Under the pieces are notes generated by a model, which was given only the letters and a program-made list of their open reading frames with translations, made no database searches and had not been told where the DNA came from. A stretch of 64,000 nt of DNA, taken from positions 18,646,266-18,710,265 of the forward strand of contig OX387197.1 of the NCBI GenBank assembly GCA_947561715.1. The letters run 5' to 3'. This DNA comes from Ascidia mentula (taxonomy: Eukaryota > Chordata > Ascidiacea > Phlebobranchia > Ascidiidae). The translations under genes were made by a program, and so were the position numbers. Below, one piece after another: positions 26,314 through 38,800 of this stretch (its first letter is position 1; each line of letters starts with the position of its first letter).

Positions 26314-28316
26314 GCCGCCTCTAATATATATCGGCACGCACGAAAGTGGCCTTTTTTTAAAGCGGAACACGCGGCGCCAATTGTTTGGTCAATATGTACA
26401 CTATACAGAGTTATGAAAACACGCGACGACGGAGCAGGGCCTGAGGAAAAAGTGTTTGCGTTTAAACTCCGGCCAAGTGTATGGTTAGGTGCGATTGGAA
26501 ACTTTGGTTTGATCACTGCCCTGACAACGCAAGAAGTGCGTTTGTTTTGCCTTAGAGTCGTGACCAATTTATTGAAACGATTGCAGATAATGTTTTGAGT
26601 TCGCGCATAAATTAACATCAAATCCTTACTATATCCGCTCGGACAAAACTTACAAAATCCAGCTAATTAGTTTAATTTGCGATTTATAAACGGAATATAG
26701 GTTAACCTCGTGGCGTTAAACGCAAACATGAAAACCTAAAAAAATGCTGTCCCAAGGCATTGGGCTGCAGTTGTTACTCCAGTCAAGAATAATAATCAAC
26801 AGGTAATAATTGTAACTCTGACTGATGTACAAATAAACAACATTCTGGTGATCCGTCGTGCGTCTATACTAAACGCACCACCCTATAAATTCTTGTGTAT
26901 CATATACAGTACAATCGTAAATCGGTGCAGAAATGCTACTACAGCTATTTCGGTTTTCCCTCTGGCTAAAGCTATCAATCTCCGCTTACCTTTGTCTACC
27001 TGACGATACACAATCTTGATAATTGCTTGCCGTAACACTGCGCTCAAAAGGTTGACTCCAGTTTAGAAAGAACGGTGGCGATGTGGATGCTGAATAGATT
27101 CCCTTACAAGCTATTCGTAAGTTAAATCCCATCCCTCCTTTGTTGTGTAACAATACTTTTTATGACACAACAATGCCCAGAGCAGCTTGGGTTGCTCCTC
27201 CATGACGACGGGTTTGGATAGTGAAGCCGAAAAACACGTTTGTTGAACTTTTACGAGGAAACGGTTGGCGATAAAATATTTATGAGACAAATTAAACTTG
27301 GTCGGAAGAATAAAGGTAGTAAAATTTTTATGCGAACTCAAAATACTCCATTGGTTATGGTTGCTTACTGGAGCTGAGTAATGTAAACAAGTACATGTTC
27401 ATGTGTAGAAGCAGCTTGAATCAAAACAAAAACTAAAGACGTTTGACAACTCCTAACCTATAACCATTACCGCAAGAATTTGTCCTGAAGTGGCGACAGT
27501 CTCAGGGCTCAGAGACCGAAATGACAATAAACCTTGAGTTAGAAATTAGCTAAACGATTTGTTCGGATCAAAGAAATTAGAGATTCTGTATTCTAATTTC
27601 TCCAAGCAAAATAATTCATTCTTGCCACTGTGTTTTGGTTTACCTAACAGTACAACTCTTTTCGTATGGATTTGCTGTACAACGAATTTAAGCCCCTAAA
27701 GTCTCCCTTTCTTATCTGCCTCGTCATTTCTCGGGACAAACGAATTGTGTATCCTGCGGCCGCAATCCACACACCACACACACATGGTATGTGAGGAGAG
27801 GTTTGTTTGCCGCTTTTCAGTTACAAACCAGTTCGAAATCTTAGTCTCTCACAACATCTCAAACCAGGCTTTCCTACTACATGTACCATGAACATCAGAT
27901 TAAAACAAAAGAATTCACGCCGGCTCATTTCTTTGGTAAGTAAACACTTCATTAGGGAGACAACACTTATCATATCGACCACACTAGTGTTACGATTGGC
28001 GCAGGGCCGGCCACACTCAAAGCTTGCGACTTTGAACAGCTTTCTAACGCGCGATAGTTTGCCTAATTGGACAAAAGTCCATCAATCTTTCTAAAGCTCT
28101 CTTCAGCGTGGATGAGTAGCAATATGTGGCGAATTTGGAAGCCGAGTGCCTCCCTTGGTGTCTCGCACGGTATACATATTTTATTTTTACTTTGTCGTAT
28201 GAAGTACGTATAACTTATTGGCCTAGAAATTACACTTTTCCACAATGCTTAGCATAGGCAACGTTTAACAAAATAATCGAATTTTATTAAGTATAAGGTG
28301 TCAAGAGGAACTTCTG
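26314..28316. other. Intergenic, nothing recognised
   Basis: Two kilobases between the unrecognised gene and the TRMU stop. Short frames at 27111-27341 and 27807-28094 show no domain. TTTATT at 28283-28288 (AATAAA on the minus strand) lies about 30 bases after the TRMU stop and is a good candidate for its polyadenylation signal. Confidence 0.55.
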
Positions 28317-30873
28317 TCATCTAATACCCAAATGTCGAAACCTCTTTTCTTTTGTATAGTAATCTTGTATCAGTTCGATTGTGTCTTTGCCATGAAACGC
28401 TCCAACACGGCTGCCAAACTTGTCCATAAGTGGGCGCCAGAGCTCGGCATTACGAAAGTGGAGGTATTCGATATTTTCTGGATTAACGCATTCGTGGAGA
28501 CTTGGGCCCATTTCTAGAATCTCCGCACCTCCAAGACATTCTTCATCCTTGTACAGCACAGCATTCTGAAAACAAAAAAAAAAACTTTTGTAATTTTACT
28601 TGCTTTTGCAAAGCATATCAATATGTAGGAGAAGTTCTCTCTCCAACTAACATTAATATACACATGGGTATGTGCAAAATTTTTGACAGTTTGCAAAAAT
28701 TAATTCCTCCATACCTGTCCAGGTGTGCAGGCACGCAACGGATGTTCTAATATTATTAGACATCTGTCGTCATCCAAAACATTTACTTCACAGTTTACTG
28801 AAATACGAAAATGCAGAAGTTATAAATTGCAGTGTTGCGACTAAACAAATTATGTTTTACTTTTGAAGAAACGATATATGTACAGTTCATTAAAACACTG
28901 TTGAAGAAATTAACTTTCCTATTTATATTATTTCTTAAATCTTTGGGAATGAAGAAATAAGTTGCTTTTGTTTAAAACTAAACCAAACCAGAAAAAAAAC
29001 ACACTGTACCGAGGGGGGTCCGATGATGTAAACGGAACTGACAATTGAACGTTGTTTGTTGTGCCATACTACCTGGCGATACCCAATGTAACTTTGAAGT
29101 TATCATACTTCTGTTGTACAGCACTGGATGATTGACACCCTGTACCTGAGGGAAGCAACCAGTGAAATAAAAGCTACAATTCACTAAAATTGTTGCAGTA
29201 AACAGCACCAGCAAGACATTGTTAGTTGTGACATCTCTGTGAAGCACCACATACGATGCAGATTGTCCTGCAATCTTGCTGCGCTGACCATCTGTGTATA
29301 GGAATATTCCATCATGCTTTCCTAGCACTTTGCCAGAAGAGAAATCCAGAAAATGTCCTGGTTTAGGTGGAATGTAGTTCTAGTAAAACAAAAACTCATT
29401 TCATATCAATAGAAAAATCTAAATGCAGAAGTTTTTATAACAGTATATATTTTATTCTTGTATTATTTTTATGCAAAACCCAAAAATAATTAACCTGCCT
29501 TTCCACGAAACGTTAGTGTGCATTAAATGCCCTTTTTCATTTAAGAAAAATTGTCCAACATTCAAAACTGCACCTTAAACACACAATAAAAAAGTGAACA
29601 ACTTACTGATATGAATTCCTTAAATGACCTTTTTCCAATAAAACAAATCCCCATGCTCTCTTTTCTGTCCAGAGTAAATGAAACTTCAGACTCAGAAGCA
29701 ATACATTTAACTTCACTCTTGTAAACCATGCCAAGAGGAAAGTAGGTTTTTGCAAGTGAATGAGATGTTATCTGAAAGGAGTCCCAACAATTTATAAAAT
29801 AATATACTTTAGCTACTAAACAAACAAAGTAATGAAAAAAAATTATTTTACAACAAATAACGATGTTTAAAAAAAATTTCGAGATTAAAATGCTAATTTA
29901 AACACATTAAATTAAGGTCACACTTACTTGGTGCAGGAAAAAAGTCTGATCTTTCATCTCATCAACTGCTTTAATCAACTTGGGAGCTACAAAAGTAAAA
30001 CAAACCATGTTAATGAAATGATTTAACAAACTCAGACACAAATTACCTTCAGTGCATTCATCGTTATTAAAAATGCTATCTCCGAGACTGTTGTGAGCAT
30101 AATGTCCTGTTGCAATTACTATGTTTGAATCACCGGTCAAGCTTTGACATTTCTTGTGAAACGCATCAAATTTTACATGGCGATTGCACAGCACATCTGG
30201 ATTTGGTGTTACACCACGCGAAAACTTTTCAACCATTGGTTCAAATACATTCACCCAGTACTCCTTCACCAAGTTTACCTACAAGTATATACAGCATTTA
30301 AATTCAGGAATGCTAATACTTTAAACAAAAGTGTCAACTAAAAACACAGTCAGTATTGACAAAATACAATCTTTATTACAAATAACAAATACAATATATA
30401 TAATGCAGTAATGTTTCATGTTTATGCTAAGGTTGCCTTGCAAGTTATGCGCTTGCGCACCAGTGTACAACTTGGCCACAATATACCCCATGAAACTGCC
30501 GAGCTCCTGAAGCTCGGTTGGTAGAGAAGAAATTTACCTCATGAAAAGGAATTTTAAGAGCTGAGCAAACTTTTTGTGCATAATGTCGATCCTCATCAAC
30601 TGAACAGGTGCCAAATTCATCTGTTAGGTCCCAATTGTTCATAAATACACCAACAACATTAAATCCTGAAACACATAAAGACCATCCAGTCTTAAACAAG
30701 GTCATACATGTCTTGCATCACAAGAATCCCGAAGTTAACTTTTCACAAAAACAATAGTTTAATTGGTAGAAGGAAAAGTGCAAATATCCCATACCTTTTC
30801 GTTTTAGCAGCAACGCGGCCACAGCACTATCTACCCCACCCGAAATAGCACAAACAATTCGGCCTAATGTCAT
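28317..30873 (-). CDS. TRMU: Mitochondrial tRNA-specific 2-thiouridylase (TRMU/MTU1)
   Basis: This enzyme adds sulfur to U34 of mitochondrial tRNAs for Lys, Glu and Gln. Nine exons join in frame to 433 residues (human about 420): 30795-30873, 30538-30665, 30047-30278, 29928-29986, 29607-29771, 29209-29379, 29010-29145, 28715-28797, 28317-28565 (complement). Exon 1 has the PP-loop SGGVDSAV, which binds and adenylates with ATP. Exon 3 has NPDVLCNRHVKF with the first catalytic Cys, and IATGHYA. Exon 5 has KESMGICFIG with the second catalytic Cys. The C-terminal beta-barrel region continues through exon 9 (YKDEECLGGAEIL). All active-site residues are present, so the gene looks functional. The N-terminus is short with no obvious cleavable presequence before the PP-loop; an upstream exon or unusual import signal cannot be excluded. 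A poly(A) signal lies near 28285. Confidence 0.95.
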
Positions 30874-32047
30874 TTGCCTTCACTATTTGTTAAGCGCCTC
30901 ACCACAACTTTCAAACCAAAGAGACAATCCAAGTTTCCAATCCCGTCCTGTTTTTATTTTTCCCGTTCTGTTGTGAATGAGAAGTTTACGACAGCGGGGA
31001 TTTCCCGACTGCATTTGGCCACCATGTGGATGGAGACAAGTACTGAAAGTTGGACAAAGTTGCCAAAAAAACACATCATAGAATGCTAAAACACCCATAA
31101 CACAGCCAGGTTAGCGTTTGCGATCTACAAAAAAGCATCAGTCTGTGATCCATAAAATACAAAAACACCATTATATGTTAATATTCTTAGGGGGAACATA
31201 GAAATCTACGTGAACGTTAACTGTAAGAAGTGAGCAAAGCAACCACATGTCATTATAATTTGAAATTATTTCACATCATTATTTGGACAAATGATTACAT
31301 CAAGGCCACTGACAACTAACGCCCACTCATGTTTCAAGCTCACATATGTGGTGTCATGGACATGGCGGTGTGTTACGTCACAAAATGACGGCGGGAAAGA
31401 ATCACGTGAATAAGGTCTTTTTGCAGTGAGCGAATGCGTTTGTCTGGTCTGTAAAATGTTTAATGTCTTGGATATTCCGTTTTAATAAACATTTATCTGT
31501 GCTTTTGATAACATTCCAGTGAACTCGGTGGTACCACCACCATCAAGCGTTCATCGTGGACATAAAACCCTAAAAATTTAACTATTTGTAGCAGATTCAG
31601 TTCCCAAAACGTAGCCTACTGAAATAAGGCGCCAACCAGGGTTTACCCTTGCTTTTTTTGGAGAAATAGATCTTGGCAGCAGACGTTGGGTGTGTGTATG
31701 GTGGCAAATCACCTGTATGCGTAAATACGGTTGGTCGTTAGACCAAACAGGACCTGTACCGTTTGTGGTGTGTCACCTCAAGCGTAGAAATGTTCCAACT
31801 GCTAGTTTTGAAATGAAGATTTTAATGCAATGAAATAAAAAATAGAAAATTCAAGAGTAAATAAATTTGAAAATAATCCAGCGGCCACAGTGCCACTAAA
31901 AAAAAAACTTATTCACAAGGGAACTTATGCCAAATAACCACTGTCAACACATCAGCTGAACGATAACAGATTTACAAAAAAAAGAACAGAAGAAAACATA
32001 GCAGCTCGAAACCCATATCACAATTACTATACAAAATATTTTGACAT
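30874..32047. other. Intergenic, nothing recognised
   Basis: This is the putative promoter of TRMU and the 3' flank of the mosaic membrane protein gene. No RNA gene, repeat or conserved open frame was seen. Confidence 0.55.
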
Positions 32048-32831
32048 TCACATGGCGGTTTGGTCAACACTGATACCCTCAAAATTTATTTTTGAACTCG
32101 CGTTTCCTCGATCTGCGTTTTCACTGCTCTTGCATTCTGGCAAAACTTGCCCCTTGGTGGATTGAACAACTTCGCCTCTTTGGGGCGTGTCGCTGCTACT
32201 TCCAAGAAATGTAGAAAACGGGCGCTTTTTCCCAAGTATGGCTCGAGCTTTTGGCCAGTTATCGGAAACTTCTTTCTGGCCAAAGCGAGTTGAATGTAGC
32301 CGATCTATCTCCTGCATCAAAGATGTTCTGTGATTTTCGGGCGGCACAGCAACCGAGGCGCCCACAGTCAAGGCAGAAACGGCGGATTTTAGTACAGCAG
32401 CTTGTGGCATCGCAGCACGATTGTTGTTGTTGTTTTCTAAAATAAAGTACATTTAAATGATAACAAGGAGAACTAGAAAAAAAAAGTTAAAAAACAATTG
32501 CGGATTTTGAGGTGACCTGTGTCTGCGTACAAAGTAGTTCTATCTTGTGGTGTTTGGTTAAATTCAGAAACACTTGCACCTCGACAATACTGGCTTGATG
32601 TGTGCCTGTGAAAATAAATGGTCTGTAGAAGTGTTGGTAAACGCTAACAAAAGGTTCGTTGTACTTGGCTATATCGCGGAACCCAACGTGACGAGACATG
32701 TAAATGGTTACAACCACGAATGTTAAAAGAAAGATGAAGGTGAAAAATATGAGCCCTGCAAGCTGGTAAGGATATTTGCAGAACGCTGACTGTTCACGAG
32801 TGATGTTTCCCCTTGTTGTAACGTCCTCAGC
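32048..32831 (-). other. Transmembrane helix and cytoplasmic tail of the mosaic protein
   Basis: The exon starting near 32831 has one strong helix, LAGLIFFTFIFLLTFVVVTI, followed by the basic stop YMSRH. Two further exons join in phase (32517-32607 and 32048-32440) and give a tail with five Asn in a row, many Ser, and one Tyr in TTLYADT, which does not fit the ITIM pattern. No enzymatic domain is present. Confidence 0.8.
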
Positions 32832-35800
32832 TGCGTAAAACAACGCGAGTTTATATAAATTCGAAAATTTCGTTTGTGTTTTACAAAAACTCTACTTAAT
32901 ATTTACTTGTAACACAGGAACACAACGACTGCAAACATGCAAGTATACATTATCCTCGTAGTTTCATAACGATGTATTGCAAGTATAGAAAAGCGAATTC
33001 CTGTTTTTTGAAAACGGATATTACATACTGATATTCTGGTCCTCCACAAGATGGACTTTCACTGTTGCAACGGTGGCTGTGGTGGTGAGTGGGGCTTCGC
33101 GTCGTTTACGGTTGGAAGGGCAGCTCTGAAAAAAAAATGGTTGCTTATAGCAATGTGCAATACAATTTGTTATACTTCGTCACAAACACTACCACGTTCC
33201 AATCAGCCTGCACTCAGTGTTTATTCCTTTTTCGTACCTTGGTGCATGTCGGACTGCTCTTGAGACACAAGCTTGCAACGCAATGGATGAAGATGTAATC
33301 GTCTCCAGGTGTAAGCCATCTGAAAACTGTGAAACTGAACAGGAAACTTCCACTGCTGGTGTTATGGATCGTTGCAGGAATACCGTTTTGTGCCAAGCAG
33401 CTGATGTGAAGAAAAAAGATAAAATAGTACGTTTTTCGTTACAATAGCAGGTCAAAAATAGAACGATTTCTGGGATGAAGTGTTATTTTGCATTGCAACG
33501 GTGTTATTTTTTGAGCAAATTTGCCTAACTATTTACTTAGGTTTATTTTTTGTGCTGTTAAAAAGTGTTTAATTTCACAGTGATTGAAAAAAAAAAAACA
33601 TTTCTGTCCCGAGTGGAGAACTGCGACGGTGGGCGAACTCATATTTACGCAAATTGTTTGTTTCAATAAATTAAAATAATTTAATAATCTGTTCTTCTGG
33701 CATAAAAAAAAGGTAACTTTATTCCGACGTTTCGCCTGTTATCCAACAAGGCTTCCTCAGGGTAATGATCATTACAAATAAACATGATTGGGACGTTGAT
33801 CTATTGCGTACAGAAGCTTTGTTTAGTTGCGAAACGAAATTGTTGCGAAGCGAGTATACCGTGTATATAAGCGGTAATGTCACACCCGGTCTGAAATAAA
33901 TATAGGACAGACCTTAAAAACTTCAGCAGATTAGGCATTGGGCATGTATACAACAGACCTACGTGGAAACTTACTTTTTCTCGATGAGCACAACATCAGT
34001 GGGGTTATTTGCTGTGTAAACTGCATCACTGGACGCTACACATTTATCGACATGCAGCATCATTTCACTTGGTATAGGATTGGTAGCGTTGACCAAAACA
34101 AACATTTGTTGAGACACACGGACAGTGGGCATATTTGCAAGAGGTGTGGTAAGTTTATCATCATCGTACAATTTCAGTTCGATGTTGAAGGTGACAACTG
34201 CACTCAGATCTTTCGTATCATTTCTGTATGGCGAGGGAAAAATATTTTATCCAAGAGCATGGTTCTACGTGTTTATTGCTTTCAGAGCGCCTGGTTTGTG
34301 CGTATTTGAAACACACTAAACTATGTGGATGATATTTAATTGCATATCATGGATTTTGGGGAGTTCAAACCAAACAAAATTATGTCAACGAAACAGTCGT
34401 TATGTCGAAATTTTTGCTCGATAATACAACTATTCAAATACAACGTTATATTGAAAGATTAAGCTAAATATGATGCGTACAAAATTATAAGGCCTTTTCT
34501 TTCAAAACAAACAACTTACTTTCCAAAAAAAAACAACTTACTGGTTAACAATGGGTTTAAAGCCGTTAGATAAGATACTCTGTTCCAAGCTGGACGAAAA
34601 ATTTCCTCCGTAAGTACAGGATACATTGAATAAGGGAATGGCGTAAGACAAGAGGAAGGAATGGTTGAAGATGTCGGCATAGATCTCACCTTTTACGATT
34701 GTTACGTTACCCATTTGGTTGACCATTATCCCACAATTCAGGAATGGTACAGCCACAAACAACCTGCAAGAAAAACGACGTGTCTTTTTATGAAAACATT
34801 TGCAAAAAAAACAAGCAGGATTGTAATTTACCGAAATACTGGAATTCCGGCGGGGTTCAGTGTAGTTGTCATACTACTGCAATTCGAGATGTTTTGAAAT
34901 CCGTAAAAAAACACAACCTTTGTATTGTTGCTGGTTTGGGAAAAACTGGACTCCAAAACGCTCAAGGCCAGGTCCACCGTCATTCCAGAAAGATTACAGT
35001 TGATAGTGGTTGCAGCGGCTGTGGTGGGGCCGGCAGTGGTTGCAGCGGCTGTGGTGGGGCCGGCCGTGGTTGCAGCAGCTGTGGTGGGACCGCCCGTGGT
35101 TGCAGCGGCTGTGGTGGTTGCAGCGGCTGTGGTGGGGCCGGCAGTGGTGGGGCCGGCAGTGGTGGGGCCGGCAGTGGTGGGGCCGGCAGTGGTGGGGCCG
35201 GCAGTGGTGGGGCCGGCAGTGGTGGGGCCGGCAGTGGTGGGGCCGGCAGTGGTGGGACCGGCAGTGGTGGGACCGGCAGTGGTGGGACCGGCAGTGGTGG
35301 GACCGGCAGTGGTGGGACCGTCAGTGGTGGGACCGGCAGTGGTTGCAGCGGCTGTGGTGGGACCGGCAGTGGTTGCAGCGGCTGTGGTTGCAGCGGCAGT
35401 GGTTGCAGCGGCAGTGGTTGGGCCGGCAGTGGTTGGGCCGGCAGTGGTTGGGCCGGCAGTGGTTGGGCCGGCAGTGGTTGGGCCGGCCGTGGGGGGACCG
35501 GCCGTGGTTGGGCCGGCAGTGGTTGGGCCGGCAGTGGTTGGGCCGGCAGTGGTTGGGCCGGCAGTGGTTGGGCCGGCAGTGGTTGGGCCGGCAGTGGTTG
35601 GGCCGGCAGTGGTTGGGCCGGCAGTGGTTGGGCCGGCAGTGGTTGGGCCGGCAGTGGTTGGGCCGGCAGTGGTTGGGCCGGCAGTGGTTGGGCCGGCAGT
35701 GGTTGGGCCGGCAGTGGTTGGGCCGGCAGTGGTTGGGCCGGCAGTGGTTGGGCCGGCAGTGGTTGGGCCGGCAGTGGTTGGGCCGGCAGTGGTGGGACCG

Positions 35801-38800
35801 GCCGTAGTTGCAGCGGCTGTGGTGGGACCGGCCGTGGTTGCAGCGGCTGTGGTTGCAGCGGCTGTGGTTGCAGCGGCTGTGGTTGCAGCGGCTGTGGTTG
35901 CAGCGGCTGTGGTTGCAGCGGCTGTGGTTGCAGCGGCTGTGGTTGCAGCGGCTGTGGTTGCAGCGGCTGTGGTTGCAGCGGCTGTGGTTGCAGCGGCTGT
36001 GGTTGCAGCGGCTGTGGTTGGGCCGGCAGTGGTTGGGCCGGCAGTGGTTGCAGCGACAGTGGTTGGGCCGGCGGCTGGTTCAGTTACTCCTTAAAAATAA
36101 AGGTTTTCATATAAACGTCGTATTTCACTCAATCACATGCTGCAACTGAGGTGTGTGTTGTCTTACCGCAGAGAAATCGTTGGAATGGGCGAGCAAGGGT
36201 TGTGGCAAGGTTTTGAAGATCCGTGTACAGAACAAAATTTGCATGGGTTGCCAAACTTTGCAAATATGTTTGATTACTTGCCAAAAATCCTATCGATCCA
36301 AAAACAAGCGGACAGACATGAACAAAATTAAACCACAATTTTGTTGTTTGTGTTCATTAGAGTACGTACCTAATGCAAATGAAGAACCTGTTCCCTGTAA
36401 AGCAGTGCGAAGACCTGCCATTTCTGCTGATACGTCGGGCATAAAAGAAGTGGTTAACACAAGGAACGTGCGAAACGGAGTGCCCTTTATCAGTTGTAGG
36501 GATTTGCTCAGTGAAGCTTTGTAGTGGGTTTGTGACAAAGAGAATGTAGGTAAGCTTTCAAACGCAAGGGTTTTGATATGCTGCCAGAAAAAAGAGAGTT
36601 GAAAAATGTATACCTGAATAAAAACTGGTATAGTGTTTGGCTTGTTTATGAATAATTATCACATACAAGATTCGTTAAGTAAGGTGTAATTTAGGCTTGT
36701 TGACCGCTTCAAACTTCGCCATGGCATTAACGTTAAAACACTTACTCAATACTCCAATCCTAGCACTACCAAATGCGTTTTCAAAAATAAAATAAAAACC
36801 CCGCTATCAACAATATACGATTTTGTTCATTATACAGGGCTACAATCGCAACAACAAGTAATTTTTGAAACACATACCGCAAGTGTTGCTGTCTTGTTGG
36901 TAAAAGACTGAGGTGAACCCGGACTGATTACAAAAGTGAATGTGATATTTTGGGCCCGCGTAAGTGTGACCATTATTGTCAGAGCTTCCTGCAGCTTTGG
37001 CCATAACGTAGTGTTTGAAAACCTTGCAAGAACGAAGATGACCTAAACCAATATCCTTGGTTACTTAGGTTGTGGTACATTTTACTTCTGAAAAATTTTA
37101 TTGGATAGTGATTTTAACTTTTCGTTACCTCAACAGGGGTATTAGAAGTAAAATACACGGATTCTTTTTCACAGATGACAGGCCTATTATTCGTGCAAAC
37201 ACCATCAAGTATTGTAAACGCTCTCGGTCTCGGTATTGCTCCTGGTTTGGGGCTAGGCCAGTGCGTGGGTAAGGAGGTTTGCTGTTGAGTGTCATCGTAA
37301 TGTCCGCAGATGTCGAATCCGGATGCTTGGACGGCGGGGATCGTTTCGTTGTTGCTGGATATAAAAACGTATCGTTACCATGTAAGTACAAATATCGTTT
37401 CCCTTTTTCCTGGCAACTCCCGTCACGCAATATTCGAACAATAGCCCCGTACAATTGGTGTTGTAATGTCAAAGTATCAAGTTGCATCACTCCTAAAATG
37501 GGAGTACACTTACTACCAACGGTAGACATTTTCATGTTTCTTTCTCTGCAAGCCCACGTAGGGATGTGGTTCAGCGAGCTCCTGAGAATCGACGAGGCTA
37601 GCCACGACGAACTTTTGTGAAGTCTTGCTGAGAACCGCTGGCGTTGAGGCGTTGCACACGCCCCCGGCAAAATAGTCAGCAAAGGAAAATGTTTGCTGCA
37701 AGCTGGACTGAAAACAATCTTGGCCAGCCAACGTCCACCCGATTTCGCAAAATTCTGAGAAAAGGAAAGGTGGGCGAGGTGTACAAGTGTATTAAAACAT
37801 TTATTAAAACAACGGATGCTTCGTTGCCGCCTATTTTGCCACTAATATTGTTACAGCTCTCTAAATTGCTATTGGTGTTGGTGTTGGTGTTGGTGTTGCA
37901 GCTCTGTGAACACTGCGGAACTTGGAATTATAATGGTTGGACTGTATACATGTTTCTAACACCAACACAAAACTATGGTAATTTATTCAGAAGCATATAC
38001 TACTAAAAGCTATCGGAATCCAACTGCTGCTCAACTCACTACAAGAACAATGGCTTAATCCCACTTCTTTGCGCAGGATGTTGCTTCCGGTCGTAGTAAG
38101 CATTACGTTCCTACTTCCCATGTGTTGCGTTCCGCATCCAAACAGCGCAGAGTAGATGGAATAGATGTCAGACACCAGCATCAACTTTTGCCATACTGTG
38201 ATACCACCGATGTACCCTGCAAGTTGGGGTTGGGGTTGAGAAGAATAACATTATATGCGTATTATTCGTTTTTCCAACACGTGTCCTCAAGACGAAAGCA
38301 AGCAAAATCAGCATAGTAAAAATAGATAAAAACTAAAAAATAACTTTCATATTATTGGCTCCACATTGCTTATCATATGATTATTGTGACACGGGGCCTG
38401 ACGGCACTATTGGTTGAGCTTGCTTGGCCGTAGTGTTTCCACCTTGTTTGCTCCGCAAGGTTGCACCTAGTTTGGTGCCCAACGGATGACGGTGACTGTA
38501 TAGTCACCACAAAGTGGAAGTCTTTGCTTGGCCGTTTGGTCAGCAAAGTCGTCTGATAGTCACACCAGCTGCACTGATGAGACCTTTTTTTAGGTCGAAA
38601 CAGTGGCCATCTGTCTGCAGCTTATACATAAAAAATAACTCTTTCGACCATTTAAGGAGAAAATGGTACAATATATTGTCACCTAATATCGGTTCTGGCT
38701 GATCGGCCAAATCGGTCACGACAGTGTTATTTTGGGAAACACCTTTTGGATTACATGAGAGGTCACTGTGGAACCCCAGTGGAGAACCCCTTGTATAAGA

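Noticed and set aside
34744..36149. Long plus-strand open frames, including Gly/Ser/Cys-rich and Val/Ala-rich proteins
   Set aside because: They are shadows of a 15-bp GC-rich repeat that lacks stops in several frames. The minus strand has the flanking ZP and vWA exons, correct splice sites and continuous phase.
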